Below are positions 36,533-44,161 of a stretch of 64,000 bases of DNA, in pieces. The notes beneath the pieces are model-generated. The model ran no database searches. It saw nothing but the letters and a program-made list of their open reading frames with translations, and was not told where the DNA came from. The DNA comes from CAILZL01 sp050248275 (GTDB taxonomy: Bacteria > Pseudomonadota > Gammaproteobacteria > Steroidobacterales > Steroidobacteraceae). The position numbers and the translations under genes were made by a program. Numbering within the stretch: position 1 is the first letter of the stretch; every line of letters begins with the position of its first letter. The stretch is taken from assembly GCA_050248275.1 (NCBI GenBank), contig JBFWSR010000013.1:1-64000 (forward strand), read 5' to 3'.

Positions 36533-37327
36533 ATGCGTCAGTATCTCGATCTCATGCGCCTGGTGCGCGATCAGGGACTGGAGAAAACCGATCGTACCGG
36601 CACCGGTACCCGCTCGGTGTTTGGTCATCAGATGCGCTTCAATCTGGCCGAGGGCTTCCCGCTGGTGACCACCAAGAAGCTGCATCTGCGCTCGATCGTG
36701 TATGAGCTGCTGTGGTTCCTGCGCGGTGACACCAACGTCCGGTATCTGCAAGAACACAATGTCTCCATCTGGGATGAATGGGCTGACGATCAGGGCGAAC
36801 TGGGGCCGGTGTATGGTCATCAGTGGCGTGCCTGGCCGACATCCGATGGGGGTTATATCGACCAGATCAGCCGCACCGTGGATCTGATCCGTCGCAATCC
36901 GGATTCACGGCGCATCATCGTCAATGCTTGGAATGTGGGCGAGCTGGAGCAGATGGCGCTGACGCCCTGTCATGCGCTGTTCCAGTTCTGGGTGGGTGAC
37001 GGCAGGCTGTCCTGCCAGTTGTATCAGCGCAGCGCCGATATTTTTCTGGGCGTGCCATTCAATATCGCTTCCTATGCCTTGCTGACGCACCTGTTCGCGC
37101 AGCAGTGCGACTTGCAGGTGGGCGAATTCATCTGGACCGGCGGCGACTGCCATCTGTACCTGAATCATCTGCAACAGGCCGAACTGCAGCTGTCACGTGC
37201 ACCGCGTGCCCTGCCCAGGCTCAATATCAAGCGTCGGCCACCTTCAATATTCGAATATCAGTTTGAAGATTTCGAGATCAGCAACTATGACCCGCACCCG
37301 CATATCAAGGCGCCGGTAGCGGTCTGA
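36533..37327 (+). CDS. thyA: Thymidylate synthase
   Basis: A 264-residue enzyme converting dUMP to dTMP with methylene-THF. The nucleophile Cys is in A-L-T-P-C-H-A-L-F-Q-F-W, and D-R-T-G-T-G-T and R-S-A-D-I-F-L-G-V-P-F-N are intact. ATG 36533 is the family start, right after the lgt stop. The neighbour folA regenerates its folate. Confidence 0.97.
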   Translation: MRQYLDLMRLVRDQGLEKTDRTGTGTRSVFGHQMRFNLAEGFPLVTTKKLHLRSIVYELLWFLRGDTNVRYLQEHNVSIWDEWADDQGELGPVYGHQWRAWPTSDGGYIDQISRTVDLIRRNPDSRRIIVNAWNVGELEQMALTPCHALFQFWVGDGRLSCQLYQRSADIFLGVPFNIASYALLTHLFAQQCDLQVGEFIWTGGDCHLYLNHLQQAELQLSRAPRALPRLNIKRRPPSIFEYQFEDFEISNYDPHPHIKAPVAV

Positions 37328-37357
37328 CTTCACCCGGGAATCGATCCAGACTCAATC

Positions 37358-38035
37358 ATGGCAAGCAAGAAAAAACGTAACAGCAGCAAGACACCCAAGA
37401 ACAAAACTGCAATGAGCAAGGCCGGCAAGTCCGATCTGGTTCATTCCGAGCTGGTCGAGGTACGCAATTCACCCATCCATGGCCGCGGCATCTATGCCGT
37501 GCAGCCGATCAGGAAGGGCACGCGGGTTTACGAGTATGTCGGTGAGCGCATCACCCATGCCGAGGCGGACCGCCGCTTCTGGCGCAAGCGTCACGATGAC
37601 GGCCATACCTTCCTGTTCGTAGTGAACCGCAAGACCGTGATCGACGGCACCCGCAAGGGCAACGATGCGCGGTTCATCAATCATCGCTGCGAGGCCAATT
37701 GCGAAACCATCACCGAGAACAATCGCATCTTCATCGAAGCCATTCGCGACATCAAAACCGGCGAAGAACTGGGCTATGACTATCAGTTGACCTGGAGCGA
37801 AGCCGATACGCCCGAAGATCTGGCGCTGTACAACTGCCGCTGCGGCGCCAGGAACTGTCGTGGCACCATGCTCGACAAGCTGTCGATCGAGCAGCATCTG
37901 GCCCAGGATCGCGCCCGACGCAAGCGCGCCAAGGCGCGTGCCGAGGCAGCCAGCAACAAGACAGTCGGCAAGAAAACCGTGGCCAAGACCAGGCAAAAAA
38001 CAACTGGAAAAGCCATCAAACGGAGCCGGCAATGA
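37358..38035 (+). CDS. SET-domain protein-lysine methyltransferase with basic tails
   Basis: A 225-residue protein. Residues of about 35-155 form a SET domain: H-G-R-G-I-Y-A, the cofactor/catalytic pair R-F-I-N-H-R-C-E-A-N-C, and E-L-G-Y-D-Y. A post-SET zinc motif C-R-C-G-A-R-N-C follows (about 163-170). The N-terminal 30 residues and last 45 or so are Lys/Ala/Thr-rich, like histone H1 or Hc1 tails. It is 30 bases after thyA and overlaps folA by 4 bases, so it is cotranscribed with folate genes. The substrate, perhaps a DNA- or ribosome-associated basic protein or its own tail, is unknown. Confidence 0.9.
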   Translation: MASKKKRNSSKTPKNKTAMSKAGKSDLVHSELVEVRNSPIHGRGIYAVQPIRKGTRVYEYVGERITHAEADRRFWRKRHDDGHTFLFVVNRKTVIDGTRKGNDARFINHRCEANCETITENNRIFIEAIRDIKTGEELGYDYQLTWSEADTPEDLALYNCRCGARNCRGTMLDKLSIEQHLAQDRARRKRAKARAEAASNKTVGKKTVAKTRQKTTGKAIKRSRQ

Positions 38036-38517
38036 AACTGGCGCTGATCGTCGCCGTCGCTGACAACGGCGTGATCGGTCAGCAGAACGGGTTGCCCTGG
38101 CGGTTGCCCGGGGACCTGAAGCGCTTCAAGGCATTGACCATGGGCAAGCCCATCATCATGGGCCGCAAGACCTTCGATTCCATCGGCAGGCCCTTGCCCG
38201 GCCGGACCAATATCGTCATCTCCCGGCAATCTCAACTGAGTTTGCCCGGCTGTACCGTGGTGTCGTCGCTGCCGGCTGCGCTGGCCGCGGCCGGCGAAGT
38301 GGACGAGGCGATCATCATCGGTGGCGCGGAGATATACCGACAGTCATTACCGCTGGCCGGACGCATCTATCTGACGCAGGTACATGCCGCCGTGACAGGC
38401 GATGCCACTTTTCCGGCGCTGGACACGGCGCAGTGGCGGTCGATTGTGCGTGAGGATTATCCTGCCGATGAGCGCCACGCCCATGCCTATAGTTTTGTCA
38501 CCCTGGAGCGAGCATGA
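38032..38517 (+). CDS. folA: Dihydrofolate reductase
   Basis: A 161-residue type I DHFR. It opens with ALIVAVADNGVIG, the substrate-binding G-L-P-W-R-L-P-G-D-L-K-R-F-K, then I-M-G-R-K-T-F-D-S-I-G and I-I-G-G-A-E-I-Y. ATGA overlaps couple it to the SET gene upstream and pgi downstream. Confidence 0.96.
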   Translation: MKLALIVAVADNGVIGQQNGLPWRLPGDLKRFKALTMGKPIIMGRKTFDSIGRPLPGRTNIVISRQSQLSLPGCTVVSSLPAALAAAGEVDEAIIIGGAEIYRQSLPLAGRIYLTQVHAAVTGDATFPALDTAQWRSIVREDYPADERHAHAYSFVTLERA

Positions 38518-40154
38518 CATCGCTATTGCAGATGCCCGAATGGCAGGCACTGAGTGCACTGAAGCTGACCGACGGCACGCAGCATCTGCGTGATCTGTTT
38601 GCGGCCGATCCACAGCGCTTCAAGGAATTCTCGCGCTGCGAGATGGATCTGCTGTTCGATTTTTCGCGGCAGCGGGTGACCGCGCCGATCCTGCAGGGTC
38701 TGTGCAAGCTGGCCGAGGCGCGCGGTCTGCGCGAACGCATTGCCGCCATGTTCAATGGCGAGATCATCAATACCACCGAACAACGCGCGGTATTGCACAC
38801 CGCATTGCGCGCCGCGCCCGGTCGCAGCATTCAGGTGAATGGCAAGGACGTCATGCCGGAAGTGCAGGCCAATCTGGAGCGCATGCGCCAGTTCGTCGAG
38901 GGCGTGCATACCGGACGCATCCAGGGGTTTACCGGCAAACACTTCACCGACATCGTCAACATCGGCATTGGCGGCTCCGATCTGGGCATCGTCATGGCGA
39001 CCGAAGCACTGGCGCGTTATCGGCACCGCAATATCAAGCTGCATTGCGTTTCCAATATCGACGGCTCGCAACTGGCCGATGTGCTGGAGCAGGTGGATGC
39101 GGCGCGCACCCTGTTCGTGGTGTGCTCCAAAACGTTCACGACGTTGGAAACGCTGAGCAACGCCAAACTGGCGCGCCAATGGATCGTGGACCGGTTGGGC
39201 GCAGGCGCAGTATCGCGGCACTTTGCGGCTGTTTCCACTAACGCCAAGGCGCTGGATGCCTTCCTGATCGCGCCGCAGAACCGTTTCACCCTATGGGATT
39301 GGGTGGGTGGACGTTATTCGTTGTGGTCGGCGGTGGGTTTGTCGATTGCACTGACCATTGGCATGGACAACTTCGAGATAATGCTCGAGGGCGCACGCAT
39401 CATGGATGAGCATTTCCAGACCGCGCCGTTTGAAAATAACTACCCCGTGCTGATGGGCATGCTGGGCGTATGGAACCGCAATTTCCTGGGTCTGGATTCG
39501 CATGCCGTGCTGCCCTACGACCAACGGTTGCATCGCTTTCCGGCTTATCTGCAGCAATTGGACATGGAAAGCAATGGCAAACGTGTGACTCGTGATGGTG
39601 AGCTGGTGGGCTGGGATACCGGTGCGGTGCTGTGGGGCGAGCCCGGTTCGAATGCCCAGCATTCGTTCTTCCAGCTGCTGCATCAGGGCACGGCGCGCGT
39701 GGCGCTGGATTTCATCGCGCCGGTCAATGCTTCCAGCGACTATCAGGGGCAGCAGAATCTGGCGCTGGCCAACTGTTTTGGTCAGGCGCAGGCTTTTGCG
39801 CTGGGTTACAGCGAGGCCGAAGTTCATGCCGAGCTCAAGGCGCGCGGCATGGATGACGCCTCCATTGCGCGACTCACGCCGCACAAGCTGCATCCTGGCA
39901 ATCGCCCCAGTTCGCTGTTGCTGTTCCCGCGCCTGGGGCCCAGGACCCTGGGCAAGCTGATCGCTTTGTACGAACACAAGGTGTTCGTCGAGAGCGTGAT
40001 CTGGGGCATCAACGCCTTCGATCAATGGGGCGTGGAACTGGGCAAGAAACTGGCTGATTCGCTGGTGCCTGCGCTGGACAAGCCCGAGACGGCGGCACAG
40101 ACCGCACCTGCCTTGCAGGATTTGCTGGGTTATGTGAGCAAGTGGCGTAAATGA
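38514..40154 (+). CDS. pgi: Glucose-6-phosphate isomerase
   Basis: A 546-residue glycolytic enzyme. Signature 1 D-W-V-G-G-R-Y-S-L-W-S-A-V-G and signature 2 near G-I-N-A-F-D-Q-W-G-V-E-L-G-K are intact, as is G-I-G-G-S-D-L-G. It overlaps folA by 4 bases and feeds or drains glucose-6-P toward the nucleotide-sugar genes that follow. Confidence 0.97.
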   Translation: MTSLLQMPEWQALSALKLTDGTQHLRDLFAADPQRFKEFSRCEMDLLFDFSRQRVTAPILQGLCKLAEARGLRERIAAMFNGEIINTTEQRAVLHTALRAAPGRSIQVNGKDVMPEVQANLERMRQFVEGVHTGRIQGFTGKHFTDIVNIGIGGSDLGIVMATEALARYRHRNIKLHCVSNIDGSQLADVLEQVDAARTLFVVCSKTFTTLETLSNAKLARQWIVDRLGAGAVSRHFAAVSTNAKALDAFLIAPQNRFTLWDWVGGRYSLWSAVGLSIALTIGMDNFEIMLEGARIMDEHFQTAPFENNYPVLMGMLGVWNRNFLGLDSHAVLPYDQRLHRFPAYLQQLDMESNGKRVTRDGELVGWDTGAVLWGEPGSNAQHSFFQLLHQGTARVALDFIAPVNASSDYQGQQNLALANCFGQAQAFALGYSEAEVHAELKARGMDDASIARLTPHKLHPGNRPSSLLLFPRLGPRTLGKLIALYEHKVFVESVIWGINAFDQWGVELGKKLADSLVPALDKPETAAQTAPALQDLLGYVSKWRK

Positions 40155-40157
40155 AAT

Positions 40158-40270
40158 AGGGAATCTCTGGCTAACGTCATTCCCGCGAAAACGGAAATCC
40201 AGTCGAATAATTTTCTTGCTGGATGCCCGCCTGCGCGAGCATGACGGAATAGAGGTAATCAGACCTTCCT
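40158..40270. repeat. Inverted-repeat element with CGTCATTCCC core, copy 2
   Basis: An approximately 113-bp element filling the pgi-rfbA gap. The core runs from CGTCATTCCC (40176) to ATGACGG (40241-40247), with two hairpins. Its 5' flank (AGGGAATCTCTGGCTAACGTCAT) matches the reverse complement of the 3' flank of copy 1 at 21 of 25 bases. Its 3' flank likewise matches the 5' flank of copy 1, so it lies in the opposite orientation. Confidence 0.75.
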
Positions 40271-40308
40271 GAAATCGACGAATTGGCATGCCAACTGATG
40301 AGGGCGCA

Positions 40309-41178
40309 ATGAAAGGAATTATTCTGGCCGGCGGCTCGGGTACGCGTTTGCATCCCGTGACATTGGGCGTCAGCAAACAGTTGTTGCCGGTGTATGACAA
40401 GCCGATGGTGTATTACCCCTTGTCCACCCTGATGCTGGCCGGTATCCGCGACATTCTGTTGATCTCCACGCCCTTCGATCTGCCGTTGTATCAGCGCTTG
40501 TTGGGCAATGGGCATCAATGGGGTATCAATCTGCAGTACGCCGAGCAGCCAAAACCTGATGGACTGGCGCAGGCGTTCACCATCGGTCGCTCGTTCATTG
40601 GCAATGACCGTTGCGCACTGGTGCTGGGCGACAATATTTTCTATGGGCATGGTTTGTCGGAGCAATTGCAGAACGCGGCAGCCACACGCGGCGCCACCGT
40701 GTTTGCCTATCGCGTCAAGGATCCGGAGCGCTATGGCGTGGTGCATTTCGATGCCCAGGGAAAGGCACTTGGTATCGAGGAAAAACCCAGGCAACCCAAA
40801 TCGCATTACGCCGTGACGGGTTTGTATTTTTACGACAACGATGTGGTCGATATTGCCGCCAGCCTAAAACCGTCAGCGCGTGGCGAATATGAAATCACCG
40901 ATGTAAACCGGACTTATCTGGAACGAGGCGTCTTGAACGTCGAATTGTTCGGTCGCGGCGTTGCCTGGCTGGATACCGGCACTCACGAATCCCTGTTGCA
41001 GGCAAGCATGTTCATCGAGGCGCTGGAAAGCCGTCAGGGACTGAAGGTGTGCTGTCCCGAAGAAATTGCCTATCGCGCCGGTTACATTGACGCGCCACAG
41101 CTGGAACGCATGGCTTCCAGCCTGGGCAAGTCTGGTTATGGTACTTATCTGCTCGATTTACTCAAAGAAAAGCACTGA
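40309..41178 (+). CDS. rfbA: Glucose-1-phosphate thymidylyltransferase
   Basis: A 289-residue RmlA, making dTDP-glucose. It starts MKGIILAGGSGTRLHP, the nucleotidyltransferase signature, and has Q-P-K-P-D-G-L-A-Q-A and D-T-G-T-H-E-S-L. ATG 40309 is the family start. It is first of rfbACD, which are tightly packed. Confidence 0.97.
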   Translation: MKGIILAGGSGTRLHPVTLGVSKQLLPVYDKPMVYYPLSTLMLAGIRDILLISTPFDLPLYQRLLGNGHQWGINLQYAEQPKPDGLAQAFTIGRSFIGNDRCALVLGDNIFYGHGLSEQLQNAAATRGATVFAYRVKDPERYGVVHFDAQGKALGIEEKPRQPKSHYAVTGLYFYDNDVVDIAASLKPSARGEYEITDVNRTYLERGVLNVELFGRGVAWLDTGTHESLLQASMFIEALESRQGLKVCCPEEIAYRAGYIDAPQLERMASSLGKSGYGTYLLDLLKEKH

Positions 41179-41180
41179 TC

Positions 41181-41729
41181 ATGGAATTCATTCCTACCCG
41201 CCTGCCGGAAGTGATGCTTATCAAGCCGAAGGTGTTCGGCGATGCACGCGGTTATTTCCTGGAAAGCTGGCAGCAACAGAAATTTGCCGATGCCGGCATT
41301 CACGCGCAGTTCGTGCAGGACAATCACAGCCACTCCTCGCAATGGATACTGCGTGGCATGCACTATCAGATCCAGAATACGCAGGGAAAGCTGGTGCGGG
41401 TGTCGCGCGGCGCAGTGTACGACGTGGTCGTTGATGTGCGCCGCCAGTCCCCCAATTTCGGCAAGTGGGTGGGTGTCGAGCTTAACGATACCAATCACCA
41501 CATGCTGTGGGTGCCGCCAGGTTTTGCGCATGGCTTTCTGGCGCTGAGCGAAACGGTGGATTTTCTGTACAAGTGCACCGATGTCTACGCGCCGCAATAC
41601 GAACGCACCATTCGCTGGGATGACCCGGATGTGGGCATCGAATGGCCGATTCCGGCCGGCGTCCAGCCGAAGCTGGCGGCACGCGATGCCGAGGCTGGCG
41701 GTATCAGGGATGCTGAGGTGTTTCCGTGA
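41181..41729 (+). CDS. rfbC: dTDP-4-dehydrorhamnose 3,5-epimerase
   Basis: A 182-residue RmlC cupin. The catalytic His/Asp region Q-D-N-H-S-H-S-S and R-G-M-H-Y-Q, and P-P-G-F-A-H-G-F, are intact. It starts 2 bases after rfbA. Confidence 0.97.
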   Translation: MEFIPTRLPEVMLIKPKVFGDARGYFLESWQQQKFADAGIHAQFVQDNHSHSSQWILRGMHYQIQNTQGKLVRVSRGAVYDVVVDVRRQSPNFGKWVGVELNDTNHHMLWVPPGFAHGFLALSETVDFLYKCTDVYAPQYERTIRWDDPDVGIEWPIPAGVQPKLAARDAEAGGIRDAEVFP

Positions 41730-42607
41730 ATGCGCCGCTGAAGGTACTCATTACCGGCGCCGGCGGGCAATTGGGTCATGTCTTGTGTGCAACCGCACCA
41801 CAGGATGTATTGCTGCTGGGCGTCACGCATGCCGAACTCGACATCGGCGACCTGCAAAGCGTGCAACGTGGGGTGACCGTCTTTCGCCCCGATCTGATTA
41901 TCAATGCCGCTGCGTATACGGCAGTGGACAAGGCCGAGGACGATGAGGCGGAAGCGGAGTGCGGCAATGTGCAAGGCCCGCGCAATCTGGCGCGCGTAGC
42001 CCGCGAATTGGGTCATGCCCGGTTGATCCATGTTTCGACCGATTTCGTATTTGACGGCAGCCAGTCCAGTCCCTATCGACCCGATAGCATGCCAGCGCCT
42101 TTGGGGGTGTATGGCCGCACCAAACTACAGGGCGAGCAGGTGGTGCGGGAAGTGCTGGGCGACCGCGCTTTGATCGTGCGCACTGCCTGGGTTTATGGGC
42201 CGCAAGGCAGGAATTTTCTGCGGACCATGTTGCGTTTGATGAAGGAGCGCGGTGCGGTGCGCGTGGTCGCGGACCAGGTCGGCACCCCGACCTGCACCGG
42301 ATCATTGGCGCAGGTGCTGTGGCAGTTTGCGCGGCGTCCAGAGTTATCGGGCATCTACCACTGGACCGATGCCGGCGTGGCCAGCTGGTACGACTTTGCC
42401 GTGGCCATCGCCGAAGAAGCGGTGGCGGCGGGCGTGCTGTCTGAAATGCCGCAAGTCGAGCCGATTGCCACGCATGAGTTTCTGACGCCCGTGCAACGCC
42501 CCGCCTATAGCGTGCTGGACAAATCGGCAACCCATGCTGCCTTGGGGATCAGGCCGGTGCATTGGCGGCAGCGCCTGCGGGAAGTGATGAAACAGATCAC
42601 GCCGTAG
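41726..42607 (+). CDS. rfbD: dTDP-4-dehydrorhamnose reductase
   Basis: A 293-residue RmlD short-chain reductase, the last step to dTDP-L-rhamnose. It has G-A-G-G-Q-L-G, N-A-A-A-Y-T-A-V-D-K-A-E and the Y-G-R-T-K catalytic motif. It starts at GTG 41726 inside the rfbC stop. Confidence 0.96.
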   Translation: MNAPLKVLITGAGGQLGHVLCATAPQDVLLLGVTHAELDIGDLQSVQRGVTVFRPDLIINAAAYTAVDKAEDDEAEAECGNVQGPRNLARVARELGHARLIHVSTDFVFDGSQSSPYRPDSMPAPLGVYGRTKLQGEQVVREVLGDRALIVRTAWVYGPQGRNFLRTMLRLMKERGAVRVVADQVGTPTCTGSLAQVLWQFARRPELSGIYHWTDAGVASWYDFAVAIAEEAVAAGVLSEMPQVEPIATHEFLTPVQRPAYSVLDKSATHAALGIRPVHWRQRLREVMKQITP

Positions 42608-42643
42608 ATCGTTCCAGGAGGGCTCGATGAATCGAACCCTGCT

Positions 42644-42795
42644 AGAACCTATCTCAACATTGTCGTGAGAGCTGAAAGCCCCGAGTTTGTCATTCCCGCG
42701 AAAGCGGGAATCCAGTAAGACACTGTTGTTGACTGGATGCCCGCCTTCGCGGGCATGACGTGAAATAGGGTTTTCTCAATTTTGAGATAGGTTCT
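42644..42795. repeat. Inverted-repeat element with CGTCATTCCC-like core, copy 3, with 14-bp terminal repeats
   Basis: AGAACCTATCTCAA (42644-42657) and its exact reverse complement (42782-42795) bound a 152-bp element. The centre has hairpins ATTCCCGCGAAAGCGGGAAT (about 42692-42711) and GCCCGCCTTCGCGGGC (about 42740-42755). The terminal repeats differ from the flanks of copies 1 and 2. It separates rfbD from rfbB and resembles a MITE. Confidence 0.8.
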
Positions 42796-42815
42796 GTGAA
42801 TTGTGAATTTCCGAT

Positions 42816-42839
42816 GTATGGGCGTGATGAATCACGCCC
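42816..42839. repeat. GTAG-family palindrome, head GTAT
   Basis: GTAT plus GGGCGTGAT-GA-ATCACGCCC. The stem matches those at 24578-24646; the head has one change. It is 31 bases upstream of rfbB. Confidence 0.75.
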
Positions 42840-42870
42840 GCATGAGTTGACATCAACTTCAGGAGAACAT

Positions 42871-43971
42871 GTGAAAAGATTGCTGGTGACCGGCGGCGCC
42901 GGATTTATTGGTTCCAACTTTGTCCATCACTGGCTGAGGCAACATCCGGGCGATCGCGTGGTGGTGCTGGATGCCCTGACCTATGCCGGTAACCTGGCCA
43001 ACCTGGCCAGCGTCCGCCAGCGTTCCGAACTACGTTTCGTGCAGGGCGATATTGGCGGCACGGCGCTGGTGGAGTCGCTGCTGCGCGAAGAAAATATCGA
43101 CACCCTGGTGCATTTTGCTGCCGAATCCCATGTGGACCGTTCCATTCACGGCCCGGATGCCTTCATTGAAACCAATGTGCTGGGTACGCATTCGCTGCTG
43201 AAGGCCGCGCGCAAGGTGTGGCTGGATGAACGCCAACTGGCCGGGCATCGCTTTCATCACGTGTCCACCGACGAAGTGTACGGCTCGCTCGGCGCCACCG
43301 ATCCGGCTTTCACTGAAACCACGTCTTACGCACCCAACTCGCCGTATTCGGCCAGCAAGGCGGCGTCCGATCATCTGGTGCGCGCCTATCACCACACCTA
43401 TGGCCTGCAGATCACCACCAGCAATTGCTCGAACAATTACGGTCCGTATCACTTCCCGGAAAAGCTCATCCCGCTGATGATCGTCAATATCCTGGAAGGC
43501 AAACCGCTGCCTATTTACGGTGACGGCAAGAATGTGCGCGACTGGCTGCATGTTACCGACCATTGCCACGGAATAGAGCTGATCCTGCAAAAAGGGCGGA
43601 TTGGCGAGGTGTACAACATCGGCGGCGGTTCGGAAGCCGAGAACATGTATCTGGTGCAGCGCCTGTGCGCCATTGCTGACGAAGCCTTTGCCCGCGATGC
43701 GGCACTCCCGTCGAAATTCCCGAGATCGCCTGCCGCCCTTGGCAAAACCAGCGCGAAGCTGATTACCTACGTAAAAGACCGTCCCGGTCACGACCGTCGT
43801 TACGCTATCAATTGCAGCAAGATCGAACACGAACTGGGTTATCGCTCCCGGATCAGCATCGATGCCGGCCTGCGTGACACCTTTACCTGGTATCTGGCCA
43901 ACGAGCCTTGGTGGCGTGCCGTGATGGACGGCAGTTACCGGCAGTGGGTGGAGCAGCAGTATTCGGTGTAA
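42871..43971 (+). CDS. rfbB: dTDP-glucose 4,6-dehydratase
   Basis: A 366-residue RmlB. The NAD site is T-G-G-A-G-F-I-G-S-N-F, and S-T-D-E-V-Y-G, Y-S-A-S-K-A-A-S-D and N-Y-G-P-Y-H-F-P-E-K are intact. The start is GTG 42871 behind AGGAG (42861-42865); an in-frame upstream ATG would run through the palindrome. The gene is separated from rfbACD by two repeats, so it may have its own promoter. Confidence 0.97.
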   Translation: MKRLLVTGGAGFIGSNFVHHWLRQHPGDRVVVLDALTYAGNLANLASVRQRSELRFVQGDIGGTALVESLLREENIDTLVHFAAESHVDRSIHGPDAFIETNVLGTHSLLKAARKVWLDERQLAGHRFHHVSTDEVYGSLGATDPAFTETTSYAPNSPYSASKAASDHLVRAYHHTYGLQITTSNCSNNYGPYHFPEKLIPLMIVNILEGKPLPIYGDGKNVRDWLHVTDHCHGIELILQKGRIGEVYNIGGGSEAENMYLVQRLCAIADEAFARDAALPSKFPRSPAALGKTSAKLITYVKDRPGHDRRYAINCSKIEHELGYRSRISIDAGLRDTFTWYLANEPWWRAVMDGSYRQWVEQQYSV

Positions 43972-44090
43972 TACCGTGCTTCAACCCGTTCCGACCTGCT
44001 TCGAGTGATGGGCAAATGCGTTGAAATGGCCCGTTCCACAACCTGTTGAATAATAAGTGGCCACGGAGGGGGTTTATTGCCTGCTGCTCA

Positions 44091-44119
44091 TTGCAGGGAA
44101 TTGCCCCGCTCCCTACAAT
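44091..44119 (+). promoter_or_regulatory. Candidate sigma70 promoter for the polysaccharide export gene
   Basis: TTGCAG (44091-44096), a 17-base spacer, then TACAAT (44114-44119). A transcript would start about 36 bases before the GTG at 44162. No JUMPstart/ops element is seen nearby. Confidence 0.55.
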
Positions 44120-44161
44120 TCGCGGCACTTTTATCACGCGAATGGAAAGGGGAATGATCGA

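Noticed and set aside
40158..40270. Possible CRISPR-like or terminator array at the pgi-rfbA gap
   Set aside because: A single element with two hairpins, no regular direct repeats or spacers and no T-tract; it matches the dispersed repeat family.
43972..44160. JUMPstart/ops site before the polysaccharide export gene
   Set aside because: No match to the GGCGGTAGC core was seen; only an ordinary sigma70-like promoter is visible.
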